A DNA stretch of 64,000 bases, from NCBI RefSeq assembly GCF_000022085.1, contig NC_011894.1:5664001-5728000 (forward strand), in the 5' to 3' direction. The notes beneath the pieces were generated by a model, which did not search any database, had not been told where the DNA came from, and was given only the letters and a program-made list of their open reading frames with translations. Position numbers and translations under genes: made by a program. Below, in pieces: positions 47,988 through 54,922 of the stretch. The stretch is from Methylobacterium nodulans ORS 2060. GTDB lineage: Bacteria > Pseudomonadota > Alphaproteobacteria > Rhizobiales > Beijerinckiaceae. Each line of letters begins with the position of its first letter. Position 1 is the stretch's first letter.

Positions 47988-49472
47988 ATGGCCGGGACCC
48001 AGGTGCTGGCGGATGAGCCTGCAGACAATCGGCCTCGTTCCAGCTCGACAGCACCGCTGGTGGTCGATCTCGACGGCACTCTTCTGCGCACGAACCTCCT
48101 GTTTGAATGCGCTCTCGCGTTCCTCCGGCTCAATCCTCTGGGAGTGATCGCGATCGTCTACTGGCTGATACGAGGCCGTGCGCGGCTGAAACAGGAACTC
48201 GCCCGGCGGGTCCTGCTCGATCCGAAGCTGCTGCCGCTGAACGAAGCGTTCTACGACTATCTCGCGGCCGAGCGCGCCCGCGGCCGCAAGACCTACCTGG
48301 CGACCGCCGCCGATGGCGCGATCGCGCGGGCGGTGGCGGAGTGCTACGGCCCGTTCGACGGCGTTCTGGCCAGCGACGGCGTGATCAACCTGAAGGGCCG
48401 GCGCAAGGCCGAGGCGCTGGCGCGCGCCTTCCCGCAAGGCTTCGCCTATGCGGGCGACAGCCGCGCGGACTACCCCATCTGGTCCCTCGCCGACGAAGTC
48501 ATCGCGGTCGGCGGCGCCCGCTTCACCGGGAATGCCTCCCACCGCTTCGGCAAGGCGGTCATCAGCTTTCCCACGCCCGCGATGCTGCCGGCGCTGCTGG
48601 AATGCGCCCGGCCTCACCAATGGGCGAAGAACCTGCTCGTGGTGGCACCGGCCGTGCTGGGCGGCGTGGCGACAGACCCCGCGCGCATGCTGCAGGTCCT
48701 GCTCGCCTGTGCGGCCCTCTGCGTCATCGCATCCTCGACCTACGTCCTGAACGACCTCTGGGACGTCGCCGACGACCGCCGCCACTGGTCGAAATGCCGG
48801 CGTCCCATCGCGTGCGGACGCCTTCCGGTCGCGGCGGCGGCGGGTTTCGTGCCCTTCGGGCTGAGCCTGGGCTTCGCCCTCGGCGCTCTCGTGGGGCCCG
48901 CCGTGGTGGCGGCCCTGCTCGGCTATACCCTGCTGACGGTCGCGTATTCCCTGTCGCTCAAGCGCGTGCCGATCCTCGACGTGCTGGTGCTGGCCAGCCT
49001 GTTCACGCTCCGGCTCGTCCTCGGCACGGTCGCGGCCGCCGTCCCTCCCTCGCCCTGGCTCCTCGTCTTCTCGATGTTCCTGTTTGGCTCGCTCTGCTTT
49101 GCCAAACGCTACATCGAGGTGGAGCGCTGGCGGGACCGCGGCGAAGGCAAGGTCTCGAGCCGGGGCTACATGGCCAGCGACGGGCCGCTCCTGCTCGCGC
49201 TCGGCACGGGCACCGGGATCGCGAGCACCGTCACGATCGTCCTCTACATCATCTTCGATGCCTTCCGGCACGATCTCTACGGCAACGTGGCCTGGCTCTG
49301 GGCGTTTCCGGTCATCCTGTTCCTCTGGTTCTCACGCATCTGGCTCGCTGCCGCGCGGCGGGAGCTCGACGACGATCCCGTCGCCTTCGCGCTGAACGAC
49401 GTGCCGAGCATCCTGCTCGGAGCCGCGCTGCTCGGGGCCTTCGTCCTCGCCTGGGCGGGAGTGCTGGCATGA
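47988..49472 (+). CDS. HAD-domain / UbiA-family prenyltransferase fusion
   Basis: A 494-residue membrane protein. The N-terminal 190 residues form a HAD-like phosphatase domain, with motif I VVDLDGTLLRTNLLFE (about 25-40) and motif IV-like YAGDSRADYPIW near 157. The C-terminal 300 residues are a UbiA-type polyprenyl transferase: RPHQWAKNLLVVAPAVLGG, STYVLNDLWDVADDRRH (NDxxDxxxD) and SLKRVPILDVLVLASLFTLR. This combination is known from proteins resembling decaprenyl-phosphate phosphoribose synthases. The ATG at 47988 has GGAGG five nt upstream and is preferred to the ATG at 47958. Together it could make and dephosphorylate a polyprenyl-phosphate sugar donor for nearby GT87 or ligase steps. Confidence 0.85.
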   Translation: MAGTQVLADEPADNRPRSSSTAPLVVDLDGTLLRTNLLFECALAFLRLNPLGVIAIVYWLIRGRARLKQELARRVLLDPKLLPLNEAFYDYLAAERARGRKTYLATAADGAIARAVAECYGPFDGVLASDGVINLKGRRKAEALARAFPQGFAYAGDSRADYPIWSLADEVIAVGGARFTGNASHRFGKAVISFPTPAMLPALLECARPHQWAKNLLVVAPAVLGGVATDPARMLQVLLACAALCVIASSTYVLNDLWDVADDRRHWSKCRRPIACGRLPVAAAAGFVPFGLSLGFALGALVGPAVVAALLGYTLLTVAYSLSLKRVPILDVLVLASLFTLRLVLGTVAAAVPPSPWLLVFSMFLFGSLCFAKRYIEVERWRDRGEGKVSSRGYMASDGPLLLALGTGTGIASTVTIVLYIIFDAFRHDLYGNVAWLWAFPVILFLWFSRIWLAAARRELDDDPVAFALNDVPSILLGAALLGAFVLAWAGVLA

Positions 49473-49580
49473 CCCCGGCCGACCTCCGGACCGGACCGGC
49501 GCGGCCATGGCGGCGTGAGGCGGCTCCGCCGGGGCCCCGGAGCGGGTCGCAGGGACGCGGCGGATGAGGACCGGCGCCAA

Positions 49581-49644
49581 GAGATCACGCCAGGAGATCA
49601 CGCCAGGAGATCACGCCTAGAGACACGGCAGGAGGTCACGGCAG
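49581..49644 (+). repeat. Tandem 13-bp repeat before the coiled-coil gene
   Basis: Five consecutive units: two exact GAGATCACGCCAG, one GAGATCACGCCTA, one shortened GAGACACGGCAG and one GAGGTCACGGCAG. The last unit overlaps the AGGAGG ribosome binding site (49630-49635), 12 nt before the ATG at 49648. Copy-number change here would alter leader length. Confidence 0.85.
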
Positions 49645-49647
49645 GCC

Positions 49648-50802
49648 ATGCTCTTACGACCGCTCACGCCCGCGCTCCGCATGCCCGGCGCCTCCGCCGG
49701 CGATCCCTCCGATCGGCGCTCGCCTCCGGCTGACAGCCGCAGCAAGCCGAGTCCGGCACCGGACGCCGCAGGCCAAGCCGCGAACTGGGCTGAGGCGTTC
49801 CGGCGGGAATATCCGGATCTCTTCGAGGCGCCGCCGGCGCCCGTTCGCCCCAGGCCCCCCGTCCCGCGGCTCGCGCGCATGGTGGCGGCCCTGCTCTTCG
49901 GGACTGCGATCGGGGCCGCGCTCGGGCCGGCCGCGCTACGCCCCCACTCCGCGGATGCGGGAAGGCGGGACGAGTCCGCGCACCGCCTGACGCAGGCCGA
50001 AGCGCAGGTCGCGGCCCTCTCCCAGGAGGTCAGGTCCACCCGGGAGGCGGAGGCGGCTGCCCGGGCGCAGGCCGCCCAGGCGGAGACCCGGGCACAGGAG
50101 GCCGGACGGCGGGCCGCCGCGGCAGCCGCCGACGAAGAAGCCCTGCGCGGCCTGCGGAAACAGCTGACGCGGGCGCAGGCGCAGGCAGCGGATCGCGCAC
50201 AGGCCCTCGACACTTCCGCGGCGGCTCTCGCCGCCTCCGAGGCCGAGGTGTCCGGTCTGCGCCGGTCGCTCGCCGAGGCCACCACGGCGCTCTCCGCGGC
50301 GGAAGCTGCGGTCGCGGAGGCGCGCAGCGGCCGTGCGGCGGCCGAGGCGGCGCTGGCCGAGGCGCAGCGCGCGCAGGAGAGCGCGCAGCCGCGGCCGGCC
50401 GCTCTGCCGACAGAGCCCGCGTCCGCGGGTGCGTCCGCCGTCCCGCCCTCGGCGGACGTCGCCACGGCAGACGACCTGCGGACCACGGTCGCGCCTACGC
50501 CCCGCTTCGTGAGCTTCCACGCTGCGCAGCCCATCTCGGGCACTCCCTTCACCGCATTCTGGCCCTCGGATCCCCACACGCCGGTCGCCGAGGGCGCGGC
50601 CGGCCCGGTGCCGAACCCGCCGCCGCGCCCGGACGGGACTTCGACCGCGCCGGGATCCGGCGCCGGCGCGACCCGTACCGCGGGGCCGGCTCGCCCCGCC
50701 GCGGCGCGGGGTCGTGCCGCCAGAGCGGCAGCGCGGACATCCGGAGCGAGCAGGCCAACCCCCGACAGAAGCGGCCAGAAGCCCGGCGGATTCTTCGATT
50801 GA
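49648..50802 (+). CDS. Coiled-coil membrane-anchored protein of unknown function
   Basis: A 384-residue protein not assigned to a family. After a Pro/Ser-rich N-terminus (1-45) comes WAEAFRREYPDLFEAPP, then one predicted membrane helix (about 79-95, MVAALLFGTAIGAALGPAAL). A long Ala/Glu/Arg-rich coiled coil follows (about 105-250, heptad-like with repeated AEA/ARA). A Pro/Ala/Ser-rich tail carries PTPRFVSFHAAQPISGTPFT. Topology suggests a cytoplasmic start and periplasmic coiled coil. It is next to the polysaccharide genes and may be a structural or chain-length accessory. The AGGAGG ribosome binding site lies within the tandem repeat upstream. Confidence 0.75.
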   Translation: MLLRPLTPALRMPGASAGDPSDRRSPPADSRSKPSPAPDAAGQAANWAEAFRREYPDLFEAPPAPVRPRPPVPRLARMVAALLFGTAIGAALGPAALRPHSADAGRRDESAHRLTQAEAQVAALSQEVRSTREAEAAARAQAAQAETRAQEAGRRAAAAAADEEALRGLRKQLTRAQAQAADRAQALDTSAAALAASEAEVSGLRRSLAEATTALSAAEAAVAEARSGRAAAEAALAEAQRAQESAQPRPAALPTEPASAGASAVPPSADVATADDLRTTVAPTPRFVSFHAAQPISGTPFTAFWPSDPHTPVAEGAAGPVPNPPPRPDGTSTAPGSGAGATRTAGPARPAAARGRAARAAARTSGASRPTPDRSGQKPGGFFD

Positions 50803-51469
50803 GCCGAGCCCCTCGCGCCCATCGGCTCACCGCCCGCAGATTGGCAGGATTTGGAATTGCGTCCCACTCATCTGATCAATGCTGCAATGTGCAAGCGGAC
50901 TTCACCCTTGCGACCAATCCGGTCCGATCACGTACACGGCAGCCCGACAGTGCTCCGGCGGTCGATCTGTAACCGTTACGTGATCGCAAATTTAACATTT
51001 TTTGTGGTAGCGGTAAAAGGCGGCTTTGAATGTGCCTGGATGCCTCCGAACAGGAAGATGCCGCGGCACTCGATCCAACCTCGTGGAGGACACGATGACT
51101 CGATCGGTACGCGGATGACAGCTCGGTACTGGTTCTCTGCTCGCGGCTTGCCTCGCCCCGCGCTTCTCTCGACTGTCTCGCTGTCCGGATCATGGACCGG
51201 AACGGTGCCGGACCTGGATCGCTCCAGCGTCCCTGCAATCATCAGCCAGGATTCCAAGGCGGCGCGGCTGAGCCCTCCCGATCCGGCCGCCAGACGGTCC
51301 CTTTCCCATCGCACGCCCCGGCGCCCGGTCCCCCGCGGCGCCGCCAGGCCGCCTTCACGCGTCACGCGCGGAGCGACGTCGAGCGCAGTCGCGCCGCGCT
51401 CGACCGGCATCTGCTGCCTCGCCGCACCGGTCGATTTGCTCAGGTGACGCCAAGCCGCGGAGTAAAGAG
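50803..51469. other. Intergenic region before the Crp/Fnr gene
   Basis: 667 nt. AT-richer around 50985-51010 (AAATTTAACATTTTTTGTGG). Contains a spaced inverted repeat (50925-50934 with 50977-50986) and a small palindrome GTAACCGTTAC (50969-50979). Open frames in it lack coding character or a start signal. Likely regulatory leader for the Crp/Fnr gene. Confidence 0.55.
50925..50986. promoter_or_regulatory. Spaced inverted repeat with an inner palindrome
   Basis: CGATCACGTA (50925-50934) and TACGTGATCG (50977-50986), 42 nt apart, with GTAACCGTTAC between (50969-50979). Possible operator pair or stem-loop; binding factor unknown. Confidence 0.35.
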
Positions 51470-52210
51470 ATGTATCACTGTCTGTCCAGACGGCCGGAAC
51501 AGCGAGGCTCGGCTCACGATGGATGGTCGCACACTGTCCCTCAGGCGTCGCAGCGTCCGTTGTCGGTGCCTGCGCGGACCGAGATCTCCGAGATTTGTGG
51601 GGCGGAGAGCATCGTCGTTCTGCTCGAAGGGATGGCCTGCCTCTACAGGCTCCTGCCGAACGGGTCGCGCCGGATCCTCTCCCTGATCCTGCCGGGTGAA
51701 TTCTGCTGCGGACATCTGCCGGATGCCCGCCCGCTGGGATACGCGATCGGCACGCTGACGGCGTCCTCGATTCTCCGGGTCTCACCCTGGTCGACGGTGC
51801 AGCCCGCCGGCGGCAACCCGAAGATCCTCGATGCGCTCCGCTGCCACACCCTCCTGAAGATGAACATGATGCAGGAGTGGCTGTGCAACACCGGCCGAGG
51901 TTCCGACAAACAGATGGCTCACATCTTCTGTGAGCTGCTGGTGCGCCTTCAGGCCATCGGCTTGGCCGACGCGAACGGCTTCGATCTCGACATCACGCAG
52001 GCCGACCTGGCCGACATGATCGGGATCTCGCCAGTCCACGCGAACCGCGTGCTGAAGCTCCTCTCCCGCAAGAAGCTGCTCGAATGGAGGAGCCGGCGCG
52101 TCGACATCCCGGACGTCCCGCGCCTCAAGGCCTTCGCCGCATTCTCCCCCCACTACCTGACAAGCCCGTCTTCGGCCGCCCTCCCCTGCTGGACGTCCCC
52201 GGGCGGCTGA
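51470..52210 (+). CDS. Crp/Fnr family transcriptional regulator
   Basis: A 246-residue regulator. A cyclic-nucleotide-binding-like sensor half (about 30-130: VVLLEGMACLYRLLPNGSRR and LSLILPGEFCCGHL) is followed by the HTH_Crp region (about 165-225: DITQADLADMIGISPVHANR, VLKLLSRKKLLEW). The HTH lacks the E-x-x-S-R recognition pattern of FNR. The N-terminus is short of the usual first beta strands and differs from typical relatives, but GGAG seven nt before ATG 51470 supports this start. There is no N-terminal Cys cluster, so it is not a classic oxygen-sensing FNR. Likely controls nearby polysaccharide or stress genes (inference). Confidence 0.82.
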   Translation: MYHCLSRRPEQRGSAHDGWSHTVPQASQRPLSVPARTEISEICGAESIVVLLEGMACLYRLLPNGSRRILSLILPGEFCCGHLPDARPLGYAIGTLTASSILRVSPWSTVQPAGGNPKILDALRCHTLLKMNMMQEWLCNTGRGSDKQMAHIFCELLVRLQAIGLADANGFDLDITQADLADMIGISPVHANRVLKLLSRKKLLEWRSRRVDIPDVPRLKAFAAFSPHYLTSPSSAALPCWTSPGG

Positions 52211-52379
52211 TCGCGCCGGACGGGGAAAGGCCCGGTATCGGCCCGCGCGGCGCGCCCCGTCCCGGCAATCCCGGCTTGGTCGGCCGGCGCGTCGCATGGC
52301 GTTATCGCCGCTCGGCCGGCACATGCCGCCAGCCACGACCCCAAGGGACCAAGAGGCTGAAGGGCCCAAAAGGCCGAGG

Positions 52380-52507
52380 CATCGGGCCGTCGACCCGTCG
52401 CGCATGATCAATGCCAAGCCGGAGGCGTGGCGAAGAGATTTGGCGAATAGATTTGGCGACGATTCGAGACCGTAACCAATGGTCATGGTCATATCCGGTT
52501 GATATGA
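52380..52507 (-). repeat. Dispersed repeat R3, copy b (inverted)
   Basis: Reverse complement carries the blocks of copy a (13484-13593): CATATCAAC, ATGACCATTGG, CGGTCTCG, TCGCCAA, CCGGCTTGGCATTGA and CGGCCCGATGC. Copy b has an extra partial duplication of TCGCCAAATC-like sequence. Confidence 0.7.
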
Positions 52508-52949
52508 CACGCCATCGCAGCAACCGAAATCCCGTCATTCGGCCCATATGCGCCAAGGCCGAAACACGACGACTTGCGAAATCGATAGGACACTTGCCGC
52601 CTGTTGCAATCCGGCCGAAGCCGCGCGCTGTCATGCGATGACGACTCCGAAAATCGTCTTCAGGTCGACACGGACCGATGCAATCTCACCAAAACCGCGA
52701 TAAATTAATGGCTTTTCCTTAATTTGTCATAATATTCAGCCAATACTCAGTATTACGCAGATCCTGAAGCTCAGCGGTCGAACAAGAACCAACACGGGCA
52801 AATGCTCACACCTCCGGCAAGCTCCTCCTGGGGCGTAGGCCGACTTGCGCAGGCGATTACGTTCAAATCAGCGACAAGTCGTGATATCCAACTCATACAA
52901 TCGATACAGCAACCTATGGCTGTATAAACACACCGAAAGAGCCCGCATG

Positions 52950-52963
52950 TTGATATTGATCAA
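52950..52963. promoter_or_regulatory. FNR/FixK-box-like site
   Basis: TTGAT-ATTG-ATCAA, an exact match to the TTGAT-N4-ATCAA consensus of FNR/FixK/Anr sites, centred about 103 nt before the LuxR-type start. Short palindromes in AT-rich DNA can be chance. The nearby Crp/Fnr protein has an HTH unlike FNR's, so the binding protein is uncertain. Confidence 0.55.
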
Positions 52964-53003
52964 TGCGTGAACTGTCAGAACGTGTACAAAATAGAGCATA
53001 TCC

Positions 53004-53017
53004 GTACGCGTGCGTAC
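53004..53017. promoter_or_regulatory. Perfect 14-bp palindrome before the LuxR-type gene
   Basis: GTACGC-GT-GCGTAC, 43 nt before the start codon. Possible operator for autoregulation by the LuxR-type protein. Confidence 0.4.
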
Positions 53018-53059
53018 CCTCTTCCCGCCTCACGGCGCTCCTTAGCATCGAGTTCAGTC

Positions 53060-53923
53060 ATGATGAATGGGCAACAGGGCAGCCTCAACCCGCGCGGACA
53101 TGCAAGCCATGACGGCTTGGAGACGGTGATCATCGGGGGGACCGAGCTGTTGCGGGAGGGGTTGAGACGGCTCCTCATCCCGAAGGGCTTCGAGGTGACC
53201 ACCGTCGAGCACCGGATCGCCGATGCCGCGCGGACCGGCGGGACACCCAATCCTCCCGCAATCGTGATCCTGTGCGCCGAACCGAAGGTTGAGCTCTCGC
53301 TCGACGAGGTACGTGCGGTCCGCGAGCGCTATCCGCACAGCGTCCTGATCTGCCTGTGCTCGACGTCCAACGAGGATCAGATCGTCCCGATGCTGGAGAA
53401 CGGCGCCGCGGCAATCCTCACGCAGACGACCGGAGTGAACACCCTCATCCAGGCGGTGGAACTCGCGCTCATGGGGCATCGGGTCGTGCCCTGCCTGCCC
53501 ACGCCGCCGACGGACATGCCGACGCAAGAGACGGAGGAACAGGCTCAGGCGGGGTCCGACCCGGTCCTCACGATGCAGTCCTTCCGCCCCTCGCCGCGCG
53601 AGGTGATGATCATCGCCTGCCTCGTGCGCGGCGAGTCGAACCGTGACATCGCCCGGCAGCTCTCCATCCCGGTCGGGCGGGTCAAGGGGCACGTCAAGGC
53701 GATTCTCCGCAAGATGCGCGTCCAGAACCGCACGCAGGCCGCCATCTGGGGGATGAAGCATCGTCTCGGTTCCGAGTCGCCGCTCGCGGCGGAGGAGCCC
53801 TGCCTGAATGGCGCCGAGCCGGCCATCGGCCTTCTGCCGCAGGCCGGGCTCGCCTCGGTGAGCGCGGTCGCCGCCGCGGACGTTCATCCGGCGAACGTCA
53901 TCCGCTCGGACTTCACGCCCTGA
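53060..53923 (+). CDS. LuxR/NarL-type regulator with degenerate receiver domain
   Basis: A 287-residue DNA-binding protein. The N-terminal 140 residues fold like a response-regulator receiver (TVIIGGTELLREGLRRLL, VILCAEPKVELSLDEVRAV, ILTQTTGVNTLIQAVELAL). The acidic pair is replaced by GG, the phospho-acceptor Asp position is Cys in VILCAE, and the switch Lys is Gln, so phosphorylation is unlikely. The C-terminal HTH (about 178-240) has RPSPREVMIIACLVRGESNR, DIARQLSIPVGRVKGHVKAI and LRKMRVQNRTQAAIWG. The start at 53060 (MMNGQQGS) has only a weak ribosome binding site. It lies upstream of the exopolysaccharide genes, a good candidate regulator for them. Confidence 0.85.
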   Translation: MMNGQQGSLNPRGHASHDGLETVIIGGTELLREGLRRLLIPKGFEVTTVEHRIADAARTGGTPNPPAIVILCAEPKVELSLDEVRAVRERYPHSVLICLCSTSNEDQIVPMLENGAAAILTQTTGVNTLIQAVELALMGHRVVPCLPTPPTDMPTQETEEQAQAGSDPVLTMQSFRPSPREVMIIACLVRGESNRDIARQLSIPVGRVKGHVKAILRKMRVQNRTQAAIWGMKHRLGSESPLAAEEPCLNGAEPAIGLLPQAGLASVSAVAAADVHPANVIRSDFTP

Positions 53924-53929
53924 TGCCAA

Positions 53930-53953
53930 CCGGATGCTCGTAGAAGCATCCGG
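53930..53953 (+). terminator. Hairpin after the LuxR-type gene
   Basis: A perfect 9-bp stem CCGGATGCT / AGCATCCGG with 6-nt loop, 7 nt beyond the stop. No U-run. Confidence 0.5.
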
Positions 53954-54162
53954 CAGCTCGAATCTTGATGTGCCGTCTGTTCGGCCGGAGAACCGGTCGC
54001 GGTTTTTCCGGACAGACATGAGAGAACTACTTGAGCAGCAGCCGTGGTGGATCGCCCGGGATCGCAGATCCCGCGTGAGGATCCCACAGCGTGCCGCAAT
54101 CAAGCGAACGCGCCGTGCTGCTGGCGGGCTGGCCCGGTCCTGGTGTTGCTGAACCCTCCATA

Positions 54163-54372
54163 AAATTGACCGCCTGGAAGCCGCTCCGCTCCTCATGCTG
54201 AGGTGCTGCGGCTGCGCCGCAGCACCTCAGAGGCTGTGAATCTTTCGGTTTTGGACTTTTCTGATCCTAATAAAATCAATCACTTAGCGGACGCTAGAAG
54301 GTCGAAAATCCAAAAAATTCACACGCTCTCAGCATGAGGAGCGGAGTTGGTTGCCGCAGGAGGGGCGCTCAT
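54163..54372. repeat. Dispersed repeat R1, copy c, interrupted palindrome
   Basis: Arms 54186-54212 and 54216-54230 joined to 54333-54344. When the 97-bp insertion and one CTCAG copy are removed, this forms a perfect 27-bp inverted repeat with a 3-nt loop. Flanks (AAATTGACCG, TGGAAGCC, GTTGGTTGCC, CGCTCAT) match copy a. Confidence 0.85.
54231..54327. mobile_element. 97-bp MITE-like insertion with 5-bp target duplication
   Basis: AT-rich 97-bp element with imperfect terminal inverted repeats: left AGGCTGTGAATC..., right end reverse complement AGCGTGTGAATT... About 80% match over roughly 30 nt. It is flanked by direct repeats CTCAG (54226-54230 and 54328-54332). It has no coding capacity, so it would need a transposase in trans. 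Confidence 0.85.
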
Positions 54373-54922
54373 CCCGCTGCGGTTTCCAGCCGCAGTTTCA
54401 CCCCTCACGGTCGGCTTGGCCGGTGGTGACCTGAGATGTCTCACGCGGGAGCGCCGATCGTCTGCCACGCCCCGCACGGGTGAGGACGTCCGACACCGCG
54501 ATCGTCATCAACGGGTGATCCCAGCGGCCGCTCTCGGTGTCTCGCACGGGACCGCATTGCCGCGACGGGCCGGCATCCGGAGGCCGTGAGGCCGGATCCG
54601 GCGTCGCCGTCGTCGATACCACCTCAGGTTGGCGCCTGGGTGCCAAATTCCGGCGCCCGGCCCGTCGCGCAGGCGTCCGGCTCCCCCGGCGCCCCGCTCC
54701 GGCGGCGCCCTGCGGCGGCGCCCTGCGCCGGGCAGCCGGTCGGTACGGCGACGGACAGCCCAATCGGGGTAATCCATGTTCGCCCGTTCCAAGGACTGCT
54801 CGGCCGCGGTCCAATCCGATTGCCGGACGACTCTTCAGGGCCGTCCATCCACACGTCCGATCCCGACGCGGCCAGCTCGCCGAGCGAAGGCCGCCTCGGT
54901 CGGGTACGAGCGCGAGGACGGA

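Larger units (their letters stand above)
52211..53059. other. Long AT-rich intergenic region between two regulator genes
   Basis: 849 nt. Holds repeat R3 copy b (52380-52507) and a strikingly AT-rich stretch (52680-52965) with a palindrome AATACTCAGTATT (52742-52754), an FNR-box-like site (52950-52963) and a palindrome GTACGCGTGCGTAC (53004-53017). No coding sequence was recognised. Its base composition differs sharply from the window and suggests a large regulatory region for the LuxR-type gene. Confidence 0.65.
53924..54922. other. Long intergenic region with palindrome and MITE-like insertion
   Basis: 999 nt. It contains a hairpin after the LuxR-type gene (53930-53953), repeat R1 copy c split by a 97-bp insertion (54163-54372), and about 550 nt (54373-54922) of GC-rich sequence where open frames exist but no family or start signal was recognised. 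The ribosome binding site for the next gene is near 54913. Confidence 0.6.

Noticed and set aside
49581..49644. CRISPR-like tandem repeat
   Set aside because: Units are directly adjacent without spacers and there are no cas genes.
50851..51447. 198-codon plus-strand open frame before the Crp/Fnr gene
   Set aside because: Starts with TTG without a ribosome binding site, no recognisable motif, and AT-rich non-coding character in its first third.
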